35,360 nucleotides of DNA from SAR324 cluster bacterium. Its GTDB lineage: Bacteria > SAR324 > NAC60-12. The translations under genes and the position numbers were made by a program. The DNA lies in contig JADGAT010000055.1 in the NCBI GenBank assembly GCA_015231885.1, forward strand, positions 1 to 35,360, written 5' to 3'. The notes below the pieces were generated by a model. That model saw only the letters and a program-made list of their open reading frames with translations. It was not told the DNA's origin and did not search any database. Of the stretch, positions 17,801 to 25,164 are shown in pieces. Positions within the stretch are counted from its first letter, which is position 1. Every line of letters starts with the position of its first letter.

Positions 17801-18994
17801 ATGAGCAATTTGTGATTTTACGGTTCCTAATGCAATATGCTGGCGGTTTTCATTTTTTTCCCCAAGGTTGTGTTCGAAGGTTTTCTTCAATCCCTGAAAT
17901 TCTGCAATATCTCCAGCAGAGGTTCCTGTTCCGTGTGCCTCGATTAAACCAATACTGGCAGGATTGAATCCAGCATCCTGATAGGCTAAATCCAGAGCCG
18001 AAGATTGTCCATTGGAGCAGGGAGCATAGATGCTACCGGACCTCCCATCACTGGAACTTCCGATTCCTTTGATTACCGCATAGATCGGGTCATTGTTTTT
18101 CTCAGCATCTTCCAGGCGTTTCAAAAGAATCATTCCGACAGCTTCACCAATCATGATCCCTTTCGACTTTTCATCAAAAGGTTGAACTTTTTCTTCTTCA
18201 GTAAAGGCCGGAGTTTTGCTGAAACACATGTACATTCCAGGTGAGTTGTCGGTGTCGACTCCCCCGGTAATCATCATATCCGCACGATGCTCCAGCAGTT
18301 CGCTGACTGCCATCTTGATGGCTGCTAATGATCCGGCACAGGCCGCATCAACCACGCAGTTAATCCCTCCCAGATCAAAACGGTTGGCCACTCTTCCGGC
18401 AATCACGTTACTGATCAATCCTGGAAAAGAATCTTCCTCCCAGCCAATATAGGCTTTTTTGATGTTTTCGACAATTTTATCAGCATTTTCCGAAGAAATT
18501 CCACTGCTTTGCAAAACTTTTTTCCACACCGGGTATTGCAAGCGTGAATTGAGTGGCGTCCCTAATTTCTGTCCTCCGACCACTCCTAAAATCACTCCGG
18601 TTCTTGACTTATCAAATTCTTTTTTTCCATAACCCGCATTGTGCAGCAATTCTTTGGTCACCACCAGAGAGAGCAGCTGGGAACTGTCTGTCACTTCTAA
18701 AATATTGGGAGGCAAACCGAACTCCATCGGGTCAAACTGAATGTCAGGAATGAAACCTCCTTTTTTGGAATACGTTTTGTCGGGTTTTTTGGGGTCCGGG
18801 TCGTAGTAATCTCCGAGTTTCCATCGGTTCTGCGGAACTTCGGTGATGCAATCCACTTTATTAAAAATATTTTCCCAATATTCCTGTACACCGATTGAAT
18901 TGGGAAACAGTCCCGCCATTCCGATAATGGCAATGGGAGTGTCTCTCAGTCGAGTGTGCATGCTTTTTGAAGTCTTGAGTTTTTTTTTAGTCAT
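14861..18994 (-). CDS. pfaA: PfaA-like synthase: KS-AT-ACP-ACP
   Basis: A multidomain synthase of 1377 aa from ATG 18994 (MTKKKL). KS is residues about 17-480, with C219 in VDAACAGS, H354 in EAHGTG and H398 in KSQIAHTKG. The malonyl-type AT (about 590-900) has FSGQGSQYVNMG, S694 in GHSYGE and H800 in AAFHSPLV. A linker follows containing two copies of a Gln/His-rich repeat (HAQYLSNQQEYF and HAAYLNQQSQFS), then a Pro/Ala-rich spacer. Two ACPs carry LGIDSIKR at S1212 and S1317 (phosphopantetheine sites). Typical PfaA proteins go on into KR; here the frame stops right after ACP2, beside the A10 run. Two ACPs is few for PUFA synthases, which often have five or more. An open frame extends upstream to 19099 (TTG), and an ATG at 19060 is possible, but most of that extension lies in a repeat element. 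No strong ribosome-binding site decides the start. Confidence 0.93.
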   Translation of the reverse strand: MTKKKLKTSKSMHTRLRDTPIAIIGMAGLFPNSIGVQEYWENIFNKVDCITEVPQNRWKLGDYYDPDPKKPDKTYSKKGGFIPDIQFDPMEFGLPPNILEVTDSSQLLSLVVTKELLHNAGYGKKEFDKSRTGVILGVVGGQKLGTPLNSRLQYPVWKKVLQSSGISSENADKIVENIKKAYIGWEEDSFPGLISNVIAGRVANRFDLGGINCVVDAACAGSLAAIKMAVSELLEHRADMMITGGVDTDNSPGMYMCFSKTPAFTEEEKVQPFDEKSKGIMIGEAVGMILLKRLEDAEKNNDPIYAVIKGIGSSSDGRSGSIYAPCSNGQSSALDLAYQDAGFNPASIGLIEAHGTGTSAGDIAEFQGLKKTFEHNLGEKNENRQHIALGTVKSQIAHTKGAAGCAGLIKIALALHHKVFPPTLNIDKPHSNLDIENSPFYLNTETRPWITGKSNVPRRASVSSFGFGGSNFHMVLEEYQHEHQGAYKLHQIEHPVILTAETPDDLMSLSKEWLGNLEKEHGEGSWEPFLEKHGASNPSQEQARVGFSVKSMQDAIGKLKIAIRRMDVDLQEENWSIQSIHYRKTGIDPNSKTVALFSGQGSQYVNMGKDLAMHFPEIRDAFGTMEELFQKELHYSFGDIVFPPPVFDENHQKTLENRLQLTQHAQPAIGSFSTGLYKLMQKAGFKADFTAGHSYGELTALWASGVLSEEDYYWLTLMRGQAMKAPDQDGFDSGGMLAVMAQPDQFKKYLSDFPEISFANWNSPTQVVLAGPKMDILQLGELLQQKDFTCAILPVSAAFHSPLVSHAQQSFQEAIGRVTFEVPQIPVFSNTTGQAYPESPEEIKKILSDQILNPVFFKQEIESIASEGGTVFVEFGPKSLLTKLVESILQDRPHHVVSLNANNKSSSDSLYRDALIQLRVLGLSLSLKDSYQKKLPQTYNQGDSRIQVTLNGANYVSPATKKAFEDALNEPPFINGSDMNKPSKELPQTIPANTFQEETNTVLSQFYEHQSQTLKVHAQYLSNQQEYFKAFADLIQHQYTNYVENQIPVPQNIEQGMRQFQEHQHETAQIHAAYLNQQSQFSQNTFHLIQNQYAMMSGVPAPTVPPPQISKTDPAVPLTQTVDQPEFTHHTAPPAPTVSPESAIPKPAVPKIEPSPPESRVASPVPATEVSAAMDLEQLKVVLLGIVSEKTGFPEEMLKLTMDMEVDLGIDSIKRVEILADMENQFPSLPTLKQEKLAETRTLEEIVEYVKSQAESSTPPDAVSQKTAPMETPSDEDNLNLNELGAVMIEIVSEKTGFPAEMLKLTMDMEVDLGIDSIKRVEILADMERRFPNLPPLKQEKLAETRTLEEIVEYVSQQMHSAEPKDETDKKKSPIGA
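14878..14887 (-). promoter_or_regulatory. A10 homopolymer: candidate -1 frameshift / transcriptional slippage site
   Basis: The coding strand has ten consecutive A residues (T run on + at 14878-14887), read in the zero frame as GAT AAA AAA AAA AGC. That frame stops 8 codons after the first AAA (TAG 14863-14861), just past the second ACP. A slip of one base backward on A_AAA_AAA, or one extra A added by RNA polymerase, enters the KR-DH frame. That frame is open from 14885 with no stop and continues into the KR domain. The same picture would arise from one miscounted base in a sequencing homopolymer. Confidence 0.6.
15036..15441 (-). repeat. Tandem ACP-coding duplication with a near-identical core
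   Basis: The two ACP segments are offset by 315 nt. A 91-nt core (15036-15126 versus 15351-15441) matches at every base but one, including synonymous sites, and spans the LGIDSIKR site. The flanking parts of the same domains show many silent differences. Confidence 0.85.
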
Positions 18995-19061
18995 CGGAGT
19001 ATCAGGTTTAATATAATGATCGTTATTTGAGTAAGTACCTGGCCATATATTGTTTAACATT

Positions 19062-19159
19062 CCGTCATTGCAGCGACGTCGAAGCGAGAGGAACGACAAC
19101 GCAATCTCAGGAAGAAAGAGATAGTCACGTCACTCGTACCCCGTTTATCGCGATGACAG
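19062..19159. repeat. Imperfect palindromic intergenic repeat (MITE/REP-like)
   Basis: The element begins CCGTCATTGC (19062-19071) and ends GCGATGACAG (19150-19159), which are inverted with 8 of 10 matches. Internal GCAATCTC (19101-19108) faces GAGATAGTC (19118-19126). The wording resembles the common 'CGTCATTGCGAG...GAAGCAATCTC' palindromic repeats seen in many bacterial genomes, here degraded. It fills the gap between the FAAL and pfaA-like genes and could fold in the operon mRNA. Confidence 0.6.
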
Positions 19160-19193
19160 TCAAAGAAAAATTTGTACTTATATCCAGAAAAGT

Positions 19194-21215
19194 TTAGACC
19201 GACATCACATGGAGTGATTGTATTTTTTCCAACCAGTCAATCAAATCTTGCAGGGTGGAGTTTTCACTAAAAAATTCAAAAACGTCTTCTTCTTCAGGTG
19301 CCGGGTATTTTTCTTGTAATTCTTCCAGTAAAAACATAATTATCATTGAGTCCACCCCCAAGTCAACAACCGGCTTGTCGAAAATGGGATCCTGCTTGGC
19401 AAACTTCTTAAATAATTGTGCCACGGTTTCTTTTATGCCCGTACTGGCTTCTTCTAAAGGCAGTTCGCCCTCAGTCAAACAGGCCAGCAAGCCTTGGAAT
19501 TCTCCCTGCTCAAATAATTCTTTGCTCAACTGGTGTTTTATTTTTCCACTCGATGTTTTTTTAATGGTTCCTGGCCTGAGATACAAACGTTTTGCAGGAA
19601 AAATCTGGAAATGTTCACCAATCAGTTTGATCACATTCTGATCCAGTTCCGGCAGGCTGTTCTTCAAGAAAGAATCCAATTCTTTCAGAAGTTCTGCTTT
19701 GATTTCAATAGCTAATACCAGTTCTTCTGCCTTTTCATCCTTAAATGAAGCATAGGCCATGGCGCCTTCTGGGACGACTTCCTGCAATTTAGGAATAACA
19801 AATTCAATGTCATGAGGATAATAATTGCGTCCTCGGATGATTATAATATCTTTGATCCTCCCAGAGAAAAAAAGGTTCCCGTTCCACATCAATCCCAGGT
19901 CGCCAGTGCTCAAATAATGACGGTCATCATTATTTATCTTATTACGAAAGGTTGCTTCGGTGGCTTGAGGATTATTGTAATACCCCATACAAACACTGGG
20001 ACCGGTCAAAAGAATCTCTCCCACTCTTCCTTCGGGCAGGGCATCGCCGTTGCTGTCCTTGATCTTAATAGTATGGTCGTTCATTTCAGGGCCTAAATTG
20101 ACGAGATACTTTTTATCTTCAATGGGAGTGGAATCATCGACTACTTTCAGCATGCCTTCTTTTTCCAACAGATGTCGGTCCACACACAAGGCGCTAAGCA
20201 TGGGGGAAACCGAAAACATAATAACGGTTTCTGCCATTCCGAAACCAGGACGCACCACATTCGGCTTGAGTCCGCATGCAGCAAAATAGTCGTTAAAGGT
20301 TTTTGTTGCTGTATAATGAACCGGTTCTGAACCAATGACGACGGATTTCCAGCAGGATAAATTCAATTGACTTTTTTCTTCATCATTGATGTTTCGGACG
20401 CACGCATCAAAGGCAAATGGTGGAGCAAAGCTGTGGGCACACTGGTATTTGACAATCATTTGAAGCCAGCGCTGAGGCTTTAATACAAAATGCACTGTGG
20501 TCATCAGGATCAAAGTTCCTCCATGATACAAAGAACCAATCAATCCAGCAGCCAACCCAAAATCATGAAACAAAGGAAGCCAAAGGGCTGTTTTGTTTCC
20601 TTCTTCCCATTCCATTGCCGAATAAGCCTGTTCCATATTGTCCAAGACATTAGAATGTCCGACTTGTACTCCCTTAGGCTCTCCCGTGCTTCCAGAACTG
20701 AACTGCAAGTAAGCTACATCGTTTGTGCTGATTGCTGGAGCTGTGTAGGAAAAGGAAGGCCCTGTTAGCATTTCATGAGGTGTTGCCAAAGAAAGCGTTT
20801 CGAAATGAGGCCTTAGATCTTCCGGCAACCGGGTTCTTAAAAAATCTATAACCTGTGGATTGGCAATTAATGCTTTAGGAGTTGTCGCGATCAGAGCAGG
20901 CAAAAGAGATTCTCGATAAGCATGCATCTGATGGGGCAAAAGTACAGGAAGAACTCCCGCATACAGACAGCCATAAAAAGCTTGAATAAATTCAATCCCG
21001 TTAGGAAGCATGACAATGACTCGATCTCCTTTGGCAAGTCCCTGATTTTGAAGCCATGCCGCAATCTGACAAGCAGAATGATCCAGTTGGCCATAGCTTA
21101 GATGGGTTTCTTCATCCTCTCCATTGACCAGGAAGGTGATATATTTTCGTTCATGATGTTCCTTAGCCCTCTGTCGTGCCAATTCTACAATGGTTTTTTC
21201 TGTTCGGTATGTCAT
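19194..21215 (-). CDS. Fatty acyl-AMP ligase with C-terminal acyl carrier domain (FAAL-ACP)
   Basis: A 673-aa protein, first gene of the operon. The adenylating enzyme (about 1-570) has P-loop motif YLQFSSGSTGEPKGV at 169-183, FGMAETV (E329), STGDLGLMWNGNLFFSGR at 436-453, IIRGRNYYPHDIE and the C-terminal catalytic Lys in TSSGKIK (K558). These fit the fatty acyl-AMP ligase branch, which makes acyl-AMP and passes the chain to a carrier protein rather than to CoA. The C-terminal carrier domain (about 590-673) carries the phosphopantetheine Ser S623 in DLGVDSM. Next to a Pfa synthase it would supply a preformed fatty acyl starter (inference); a fatty acyl-CoA ligase is less likely given the fused ACP. 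It is transcribed divergently from pfaD and has no clear Shine-Dalgarno. Confidence 0.93.
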   Translation of the reverse strand: MTYRTEKTIVELARQRAKEHHERKYITFLVNGEDEETHLSYGQLDHSACQIAAWLQNQGLAKGDRVIVMLPNGIEFIQAFYGCLYAGVLPVLLPHQMHAYRESLLPALIATTPKALIANPQVIDFLRTRLPEDLRPHFETLSLATPHEMLTGPSFSYTAPAISTNDVAYLQFSSGSTGEPKGVQVGHSNVLDNMEQAYSAMEWEEGNKTALWLPLFHDFGLAAGLIGSLYHGGTLILMTTVHFVLKPQRWLQMIVKYQCAHSFAPPFAFDACVRNINDEEKSQLNLSCWKSVVIGSEPVHYTATKTFNDYFAACGLKPNVVRPGFGMAETVIMFSVSPMLSALCVDRHLLEKEGMLKVVDDSTPIEDKKYLVNLGPEMNDHTIKIKDSNGDALPEGRVGEILLTGPSVCMGYYNNPQATEATFRNKINNDDRHYLSTGDLGLMWNGNLFFSGRIKDIIIIRGRNYYPHDIEFVIPKLQEVVPEGAMAYASFKDEKAEELVLAIEIKAELLKELDSFLKNSLPELDQNVIKLIGEHFQIFPAKRLYLRPGTIKKTSSGKIKHQLSKELFEQGEFQGLLACLTEGELPLEEASTGIKETVAQLFKKFAKQDPIFDKPVVDLGVDSMIIMFLLEELQEKYPAPEEEDVFEFFSENSTLQDLIDWLEKIQSLHVMSV

Positions 21216-21338
21216 ATAACTTGAAGAAGAAGAAATAGTCCGGTACTCAGTGTGTAAACGCTATTAACTAAAATGACGAAGTGTAGGCTTATCTGGCGCC
21301 AAGGTCAACACCTACTCGTCTTCTATGAAGTAAAACTC
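21216..21338. promoter_or_regulatory. Divergent promoter region between the FAAL operon and pfaD
   Basis: The 123 nt between the FAAL start and the chosen pfaD start must hold the promoters of both transcripts unless they lie inside the coding ends. I see no convincing -35/-10 pair or operator palindrome; the call rests on gene orientation. Confidence 0.4.
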
Positions 21339-22973
21339 ATGTCGTCCAATCAAAAAAGAGTTCATTCCAATGGAAAAAGTTCGGAATTATTTGCAGGATG
21401 GAGTATTTCCGAAAAGTCTCTAGTGAGAGAAGAAGCAAAAATCAAGCAGCTATTACTCGATTTGAATCAACCCTGCTATGTCATTCAAAATGAAAATGGG
21501 GTTGGGGTGGGACATGAAATAGAAAAAATATCTTCAAAATCCCATAACTTCAGCCTTTCTTTTGCTCCTGCTTTGACTGGAGAAGAACTGGGCAGTCAAG
21601 AATTTAAACAAGATTATGGGCTCAAATACGCTTATCATGGCGGAGCCATGGCCAATGGGATTTCTTCTGAAGAGATGGTGGTTGCTTTGGGTAAAGCGGG
21701 ATTTATGGCATCCTTCGGAGCTGCAGGTTTGCTTCCGAAAAGGATAGAAAAGGCCATTCGTACCATCCAGCAGGAGCTTCCCCATGGTCCATACCTGTTC
21801 AATCTGATCCACAGTCCCAATGAAACTGCTTTAGAACGTCAGGCTGTGGATCTTTTTCTGAAATATGGTATTTGTCATGTAGAAGCCTCCGCATTTTTAA
21901 AAATGACGATTCCTTTGGTTTACTACAGGGTGGCCGGGCTGCATAAAAAAAACAATGGTGAAATTGAGATCAGGAATAGGGTGATGGGAAAAATCTCCAG
22001 GAGTGAAATTGCCACTCACTTCATGAGCCCTCCTCCGCAAAAACTGGTGCAATCCATTCTGGAACAAGGAGCCATTACAGAGGAACAGGCTTCATTAGCA
22101 GAACAGGTTTCTATGGCTGATGACATTACAGTGGAAGCCGATTCCGGAGGGCATACGGACAATCAACCCTTGATTTCCTTATTACCTTCCATTATCTCAT
22201 TAAGGGATCAGTTGCAGGAAACGTACGGATATTCTCAACAAATAAGAGTCGGTGCTGCCGGAGGAATCGGAACGCCTTCATCGGTGCTGGCCGCTTTTGC
22301 GATGGGTGCAGCGTATGTTACCACCGGATCGGTTAATCAATCCTGTGTCGAAGCAGGAACCTGTGAGCATACCAAAAAACTACTGGCTCAAGTGGGAATG
22401 GCCGATGTGATGATGGCTCCTGCTTCGGATATGTTCGAGCAGGGCGGCCAGCTCCAGGTTGTCAAACGAGGAACCATGTTCCCAATGCGTGCCCAAAAAT
22501 TATATGCTTTTTATAAAAACTACAACTCCCTGGAAGACATCCCAACCATCGAACGCGAAGAACTTGAATCTGAAATTTTTCGTAAACCTTTGGAATCTGT
22601 CTGGGAAGAAACCCAGGCTTATTTTATGGAACGTGACCCGGAACACCTGGAAGAAATGAAAAAACACCCGAAACGGATCATGGCTCTGATCTTTCGCTGG
22701 TACTTGGGGGTTTCGTCCCACTGGTCCAACAACGGTGAAAAAGGACGAGAAATTGACTATCAAATCTGGTGCGGACCTTCTATGGGTGCCTTCAATGCCT
22801 GGGCTAAAAACTCCTGCCTTGAAGAACCTGCAACACGGAAAGTCTCCGATGTGGCGTTTCATTTAATGAATGGTGCAGCTTATCTGTCCCGTCTTCAATT
22901 CTTAAAAATACAGGGAATTCACTTTCCTGCCTCATTTGAAAAGTATCGTCCTGTGCCAAGGGATCGATTATAG
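21339..22973 (+). CDS. pfaD: PfaD-like trans-acting enoyl reductase (FMN, nitronate monooxygenase fold)
   Basis: A 544-aa TIM-barrel flavoprotein of the PfaD family, which reduces the enoyl intermediates of Pfa synthases in trans. FMN/substrate-binding motifs are EADSGGHTDNQPL from residue 267 and VGAAGGIGTPSSVLAAFAMG from about 304. The N-terminal part has GWSISEKSLV and KYAYHGGAMANGISS, and the C-terminal helical part includes RWYLGVSSHW and YQIWCGPSMGAFN, both typical of PfaD. The start at ATG 21339 gives MSSNQKR; an upstream ATG at 21273 would add 22 residues of basic, non-conserved-looking sequence. Being divergent from the synthase operon, it may be separately tuned. It is the only reductase for enoyl groups in the locus. 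Confidence 0.95.
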   Translation: MSSNQKRVHSNGKSSELFAGWSISEKSLVREEAKIKQLLLDLNQPCYVIQNENGVGVGHEIEKISSKSHNFSLSFAPALTGEELGSQEFKQDYGLKYAYHGGAMANGISSEEMVVALGKAGFMASFGAAGLLPKRIEKAIRTIQQELPHGPYLFNLIHSPNETALERQAVDLFLKYGICHVEASAFLKMTIPLVYYRVAGLHKKNNGEIEIRNRVMGKISRSEIATHFMSPPPQKLVQSILEQGAITEEQASLAEQVSMADDITVEADSGGHTDNQPLISLLPSIISLRDQLQETYGYSQQIRVGAAGGIGTPSSVLAAFAMGAAYVTTGSVNQSCVEAGTCEHTKKLLAQVGMADVMMAPASDMFEQGGQLQVVKRGTMFPMRAQKLYAFYKNYNSLEDIPTIEREELESEIFRKPLESVWEETQAYFMERDPEHLEEMKKHPKRIMALIFRWYLGVSSHWSNNGEKGREIDYQIWCGPSMGAFNAWAKNSCLEEPATRKVSDVAFHLMNGAAYLSRLQFLKIQGIHFPASFEKYRPVPRDRL

Positions 22974-23020
22974 TTTTTTAAAAATTATCCGAAAGACAAC
23001 ATTTTTAGGGAGGAATGCAC

Positions 23021-23200
23021 ATGGCTATGCGAACGGTTCTGCTAACACCAGAAGAAGAACAGAAATGGTTTAAAAATAAGGAGTTTCGTTGGGAAAAACA
23101 GAAGCAAATTAAAGAATCCCTAAGGGGTAGTGAAATTGTACAAGTGTGGGGAAGTCAGCGAGGTGCTTTAGTTATTATTACTGAAGATTTTGATGTCTGA
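23021..23200 (+). CDS. Small unknown protein, 59 aa
   Basis: Begins at ATG 23021, which sits 7 nt after a strong Shine-Dalgarno AGGGAGGA (23007-23014). The in-frame ATG at 23015 abuts that signal and is unlikely to be used. The product is charged and helical (TPEEEQKWFKNKEFRWEKQK) with a C-terminal strand-like GALVIITEDFDV. It has no membrane segment or Cys pair. I do not recognise a family. It lies 47 nt after pfaD on the same strand, so it could be co-transcribed. The ribosome-binding site is the best reason to believe it is real. Confidence 0.65.
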   Translation: MAMRTVLLTPEEEQKWFKNKEFRWEKQKQIKESLRGSEIVQVWGSQRGALVIITEDFDV

Positions 23201-23419
23201 TTTTTCTGTCAAACTTAAAACGGTTGTTATTTTGGAATAAAAGTCTCTTGCATCGGTCGTGTCGTATCCTTACATTTTATTAAATATTGTAATCCATATT
23301 ATGTATTCTTAATTATTATTTTAAATCAAAAAAAACCAAGTTTTCACAACGTACTTGGCACAATCCTTTCTTATACTAAAACAAAATCCTTATTCTTTTT
23401 ACTCACATATAACAGCATA

Positions 23420-25153
23420 ATGGTTATTAATAAATTCTTTTGCAAACATATTTTTCTGCTGTTTTTTTTATTTACATGTATTAACAGCCCACTCCTCTGG
23501 GCCGATTCAATCCACAACTCAAAAACCACAGAGTTTGAATTTGGTCAAAATAATAAAATAAAGGTTGGTTTTCGTCCAAACCAGATATTGATTCAGCTGA
23601 AGCCTAACTCAGGAGAAGGCATTCTTCAGTTTGGTCGCAGAGTGATGAAGGATTGGAGAAAACATTATAAAAAAATAACTCTTTACAATCACAAGCAGCC
23701 ATTAAAAATACATCAATTTGTTACGTTCCCTTTCGGCAGGTTGAATGGCCCGCTTCAGGGTATGGCACTACGTGCGTTGTTTGCCGATGATACAGCTGAA
23801 GAGCATGGATGGGTTCACCGTGTTACTTACTCAGGAGAAAGCATCAGTTTGATTGCCGGGGTTTTTGCAAAAAATAATATTTCTGCCAATAAACTGATTC
23901 GTTACAATAAATTGAGAAGAAAAGGAAAAATTCTTAACATTGGAGATTCCATTACTATTCCTTGGGAGTGGCTTCGAGAGGAATTGGAACTGAGACCATT
24001 TTCAGTACGTTCTCCTATCAAAATGGGAAAAGATCGAACAGGAAAACGCTTTGCTTATTATCAGCTAAAAAAAGGAGAAGCTGTCTATTCTTCAGTGATT
24101 ATTCGTTTTACAGGACGTGTTTTATCAAATGAAGTCAACCGGTTATCCAATCAATTATTGAAATTAAACAACATCACGGACCCAGAAAAAATCCCACTGA
24201 GTAAAAAGATTAAAATTCCATTCGAGTGGTTGAGCGAGGATTACTTAATAGATAAAACTATCAAGCAAGTGGCAAAAGCAAGGAACCCACAAAAATCAAA
24301 ATCCCTTAAAAATGACAAAGCCATTCATGTGATACTGGATGCTGGCCATGGAGGTGCTGATCCCGGAGCAACCTATGGTTCTTATAAAGACAAGGATAGA
24401 GTTTTTGAAGATGAAGTCGTCTATGATATAATGCTTCGAATGAAAAAAAAGCTGGAATCTATGGGGTTTGTGGTACACCCCACAGTGAAGGATCCCAATC
24501 AGCCAGAGCCAATTAAAAAATTAAGCACAAAAAAAGACAGTGACGAAATCCTAATGGTACACCCTCCTTATCGGTTGGACAGTCCGAGTATTGGAGTGAA
24601 TTTAAGGGTATACCTGGCTAATCATATTTATGAGAAACTGATTTATCGCAAAAAAATTCCCAGGGACAATGTCATATTAGTTAGCATTCATGCTGATGCA
24701 CTGCATCGATCGATCCGAGGTGCAATGGTATATTACCCGGACCCCCGATTGCGTTTAAATGTGTTTGGACTGCGTAAAAAAGTCTATCGCAAGCGTCGAG
24801 AATACAGGAGGCACATCCAATTCTGGAAAGGTGAAAATCGAATGGTTGCCGAGGCAAGTAAGGCATTTGGAAAAACGATTATTGATACGTTCCATGCATC
24901 GGGTATTTTAACACATCAACCTTCACCATTGCGATCCTATTACTACCGGAATGGAAGAAAAACGTTGCCGGCAATCCTGCGTTACAGTAAAATCCCCACA
25001 TCGGTTCTTGTGGAAATTGCAAATTTGAATAATTCTCAAGATCGACGACAGATTCTGAAATACAAAACCCGACAGAAAATTGCCAATAAGCTGGCCTTTT
25101 CCATCAAGAACCATTTCAAAAAGACGGCTTCCCTGCACCTTGCCGCTCGATGA
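23420..25153 (+). CDS. Exported N-acetylmuramoyl-L-alanine amidase (Amidase_3) with LysM-like N-terminal repeats
   Basis: A 577-aa peptidoglycan amidase, which cleaves the bond between muramic acid and the stem peptide in the periplasm. An N-terminal signal peptide (about 1-28, ending SPLLWADS) has a long hydrophobic core. Residues about 135-275 hold two LysM-like segments (ISLIAGVFAKNNISANKLIRYN...NIGDSITIP, and a second ending KKIKIPFEWL) that may bind the wall. The zinc-dependent catalytic domain begins HVILDAGHGGADPGA (H310), with a Glu at 330 or 332, H424 in VSIHADA, and LVEIANLNN near the C-terminus for the catalytic Glu. A long insertion (about 355-415) separates the first and second metal-ligand motifs. 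It is followed 11 nt later by a glycosyltransferase gene. Likely roles are cell separation or envelope remodelling. Confidence 0.88.
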   Translation: MVINKFFCKHIFLLFFLFTCINSPLLWADSIHNSKTTEFEFGQNNKIKVGFRPNQILIQLKPNSGEGILQFGRRVMKDWRKHYKKITLYNHKQPLKIHQFVTFPFGRLNGPLQGMALRALFADDTAEEHGWVHRVTYSGESISLIAGVFAKNNISANKLIRYNKLRRKGKILNIGDSITIPWEWLREELELRPFSVRSPIKMGKDRTGKRFAYYQLKKGEAVYSSVIIRFTGRVLSNEVNRLSNQLLKLNNITDPEKIPLSKKIKIPFEWLSEDYLIDKTIKQVAKARNPQKSKSLKNDKAIHVILDAGHGGADPGATYGSYKDKDRVFEDEVVYDIMLRMKKKLESMGFVVHPTVKDPNQPEPIKKLSTKKDSDEILMVHPPYRLDSPSIGVNLRVYLANHIYEKLIYRKKIPRDNVILVSIHADALHRSIRGAMVYYPDPRLRLNVFGLRKKVYRKRREYRRHIQFWKGENRMVAEASKAFGKTIIDTFHASGILTHQPSPLRSYYYRNGRKTLPAILRYSKIPTSVLVEIANLNNSQDRRQILKYKTRQKIANKLAFSIKNHFKKTASLHLAAR

Positions 25154-25164
25154 GGTAATTCAAC

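Noticed and set aside
18995..19099. N-terminal extension of the pfaA-like protein from TTG 19099 or ATG 19060
   Set aside because: Part of it is encoded by the palindromic repeat and it has no KS-like sequence; ATG 18994 leads directly into the conserved KS start. An ATG at 18961 remains possible.
4502..21215. Standard EPA/DHA (pfaABCDE) synthase locus
   Set aside because: No pfaE phosphopantetheinyl transferase or separate pfaB, only two ACPs, plus FAAL and LpxL-like genes; the product should not be assumed to be EPA or DHA.
23355..23371. Sigma-54-like promoter (TTGGCAC-AATCC-TTTCT) 49 nt before the amidase gene
   Set aside because: The -24 half is good, but the invariant GC of the -12 element reads TC, and a single near-match in AT-rich DNA is weak evidence.
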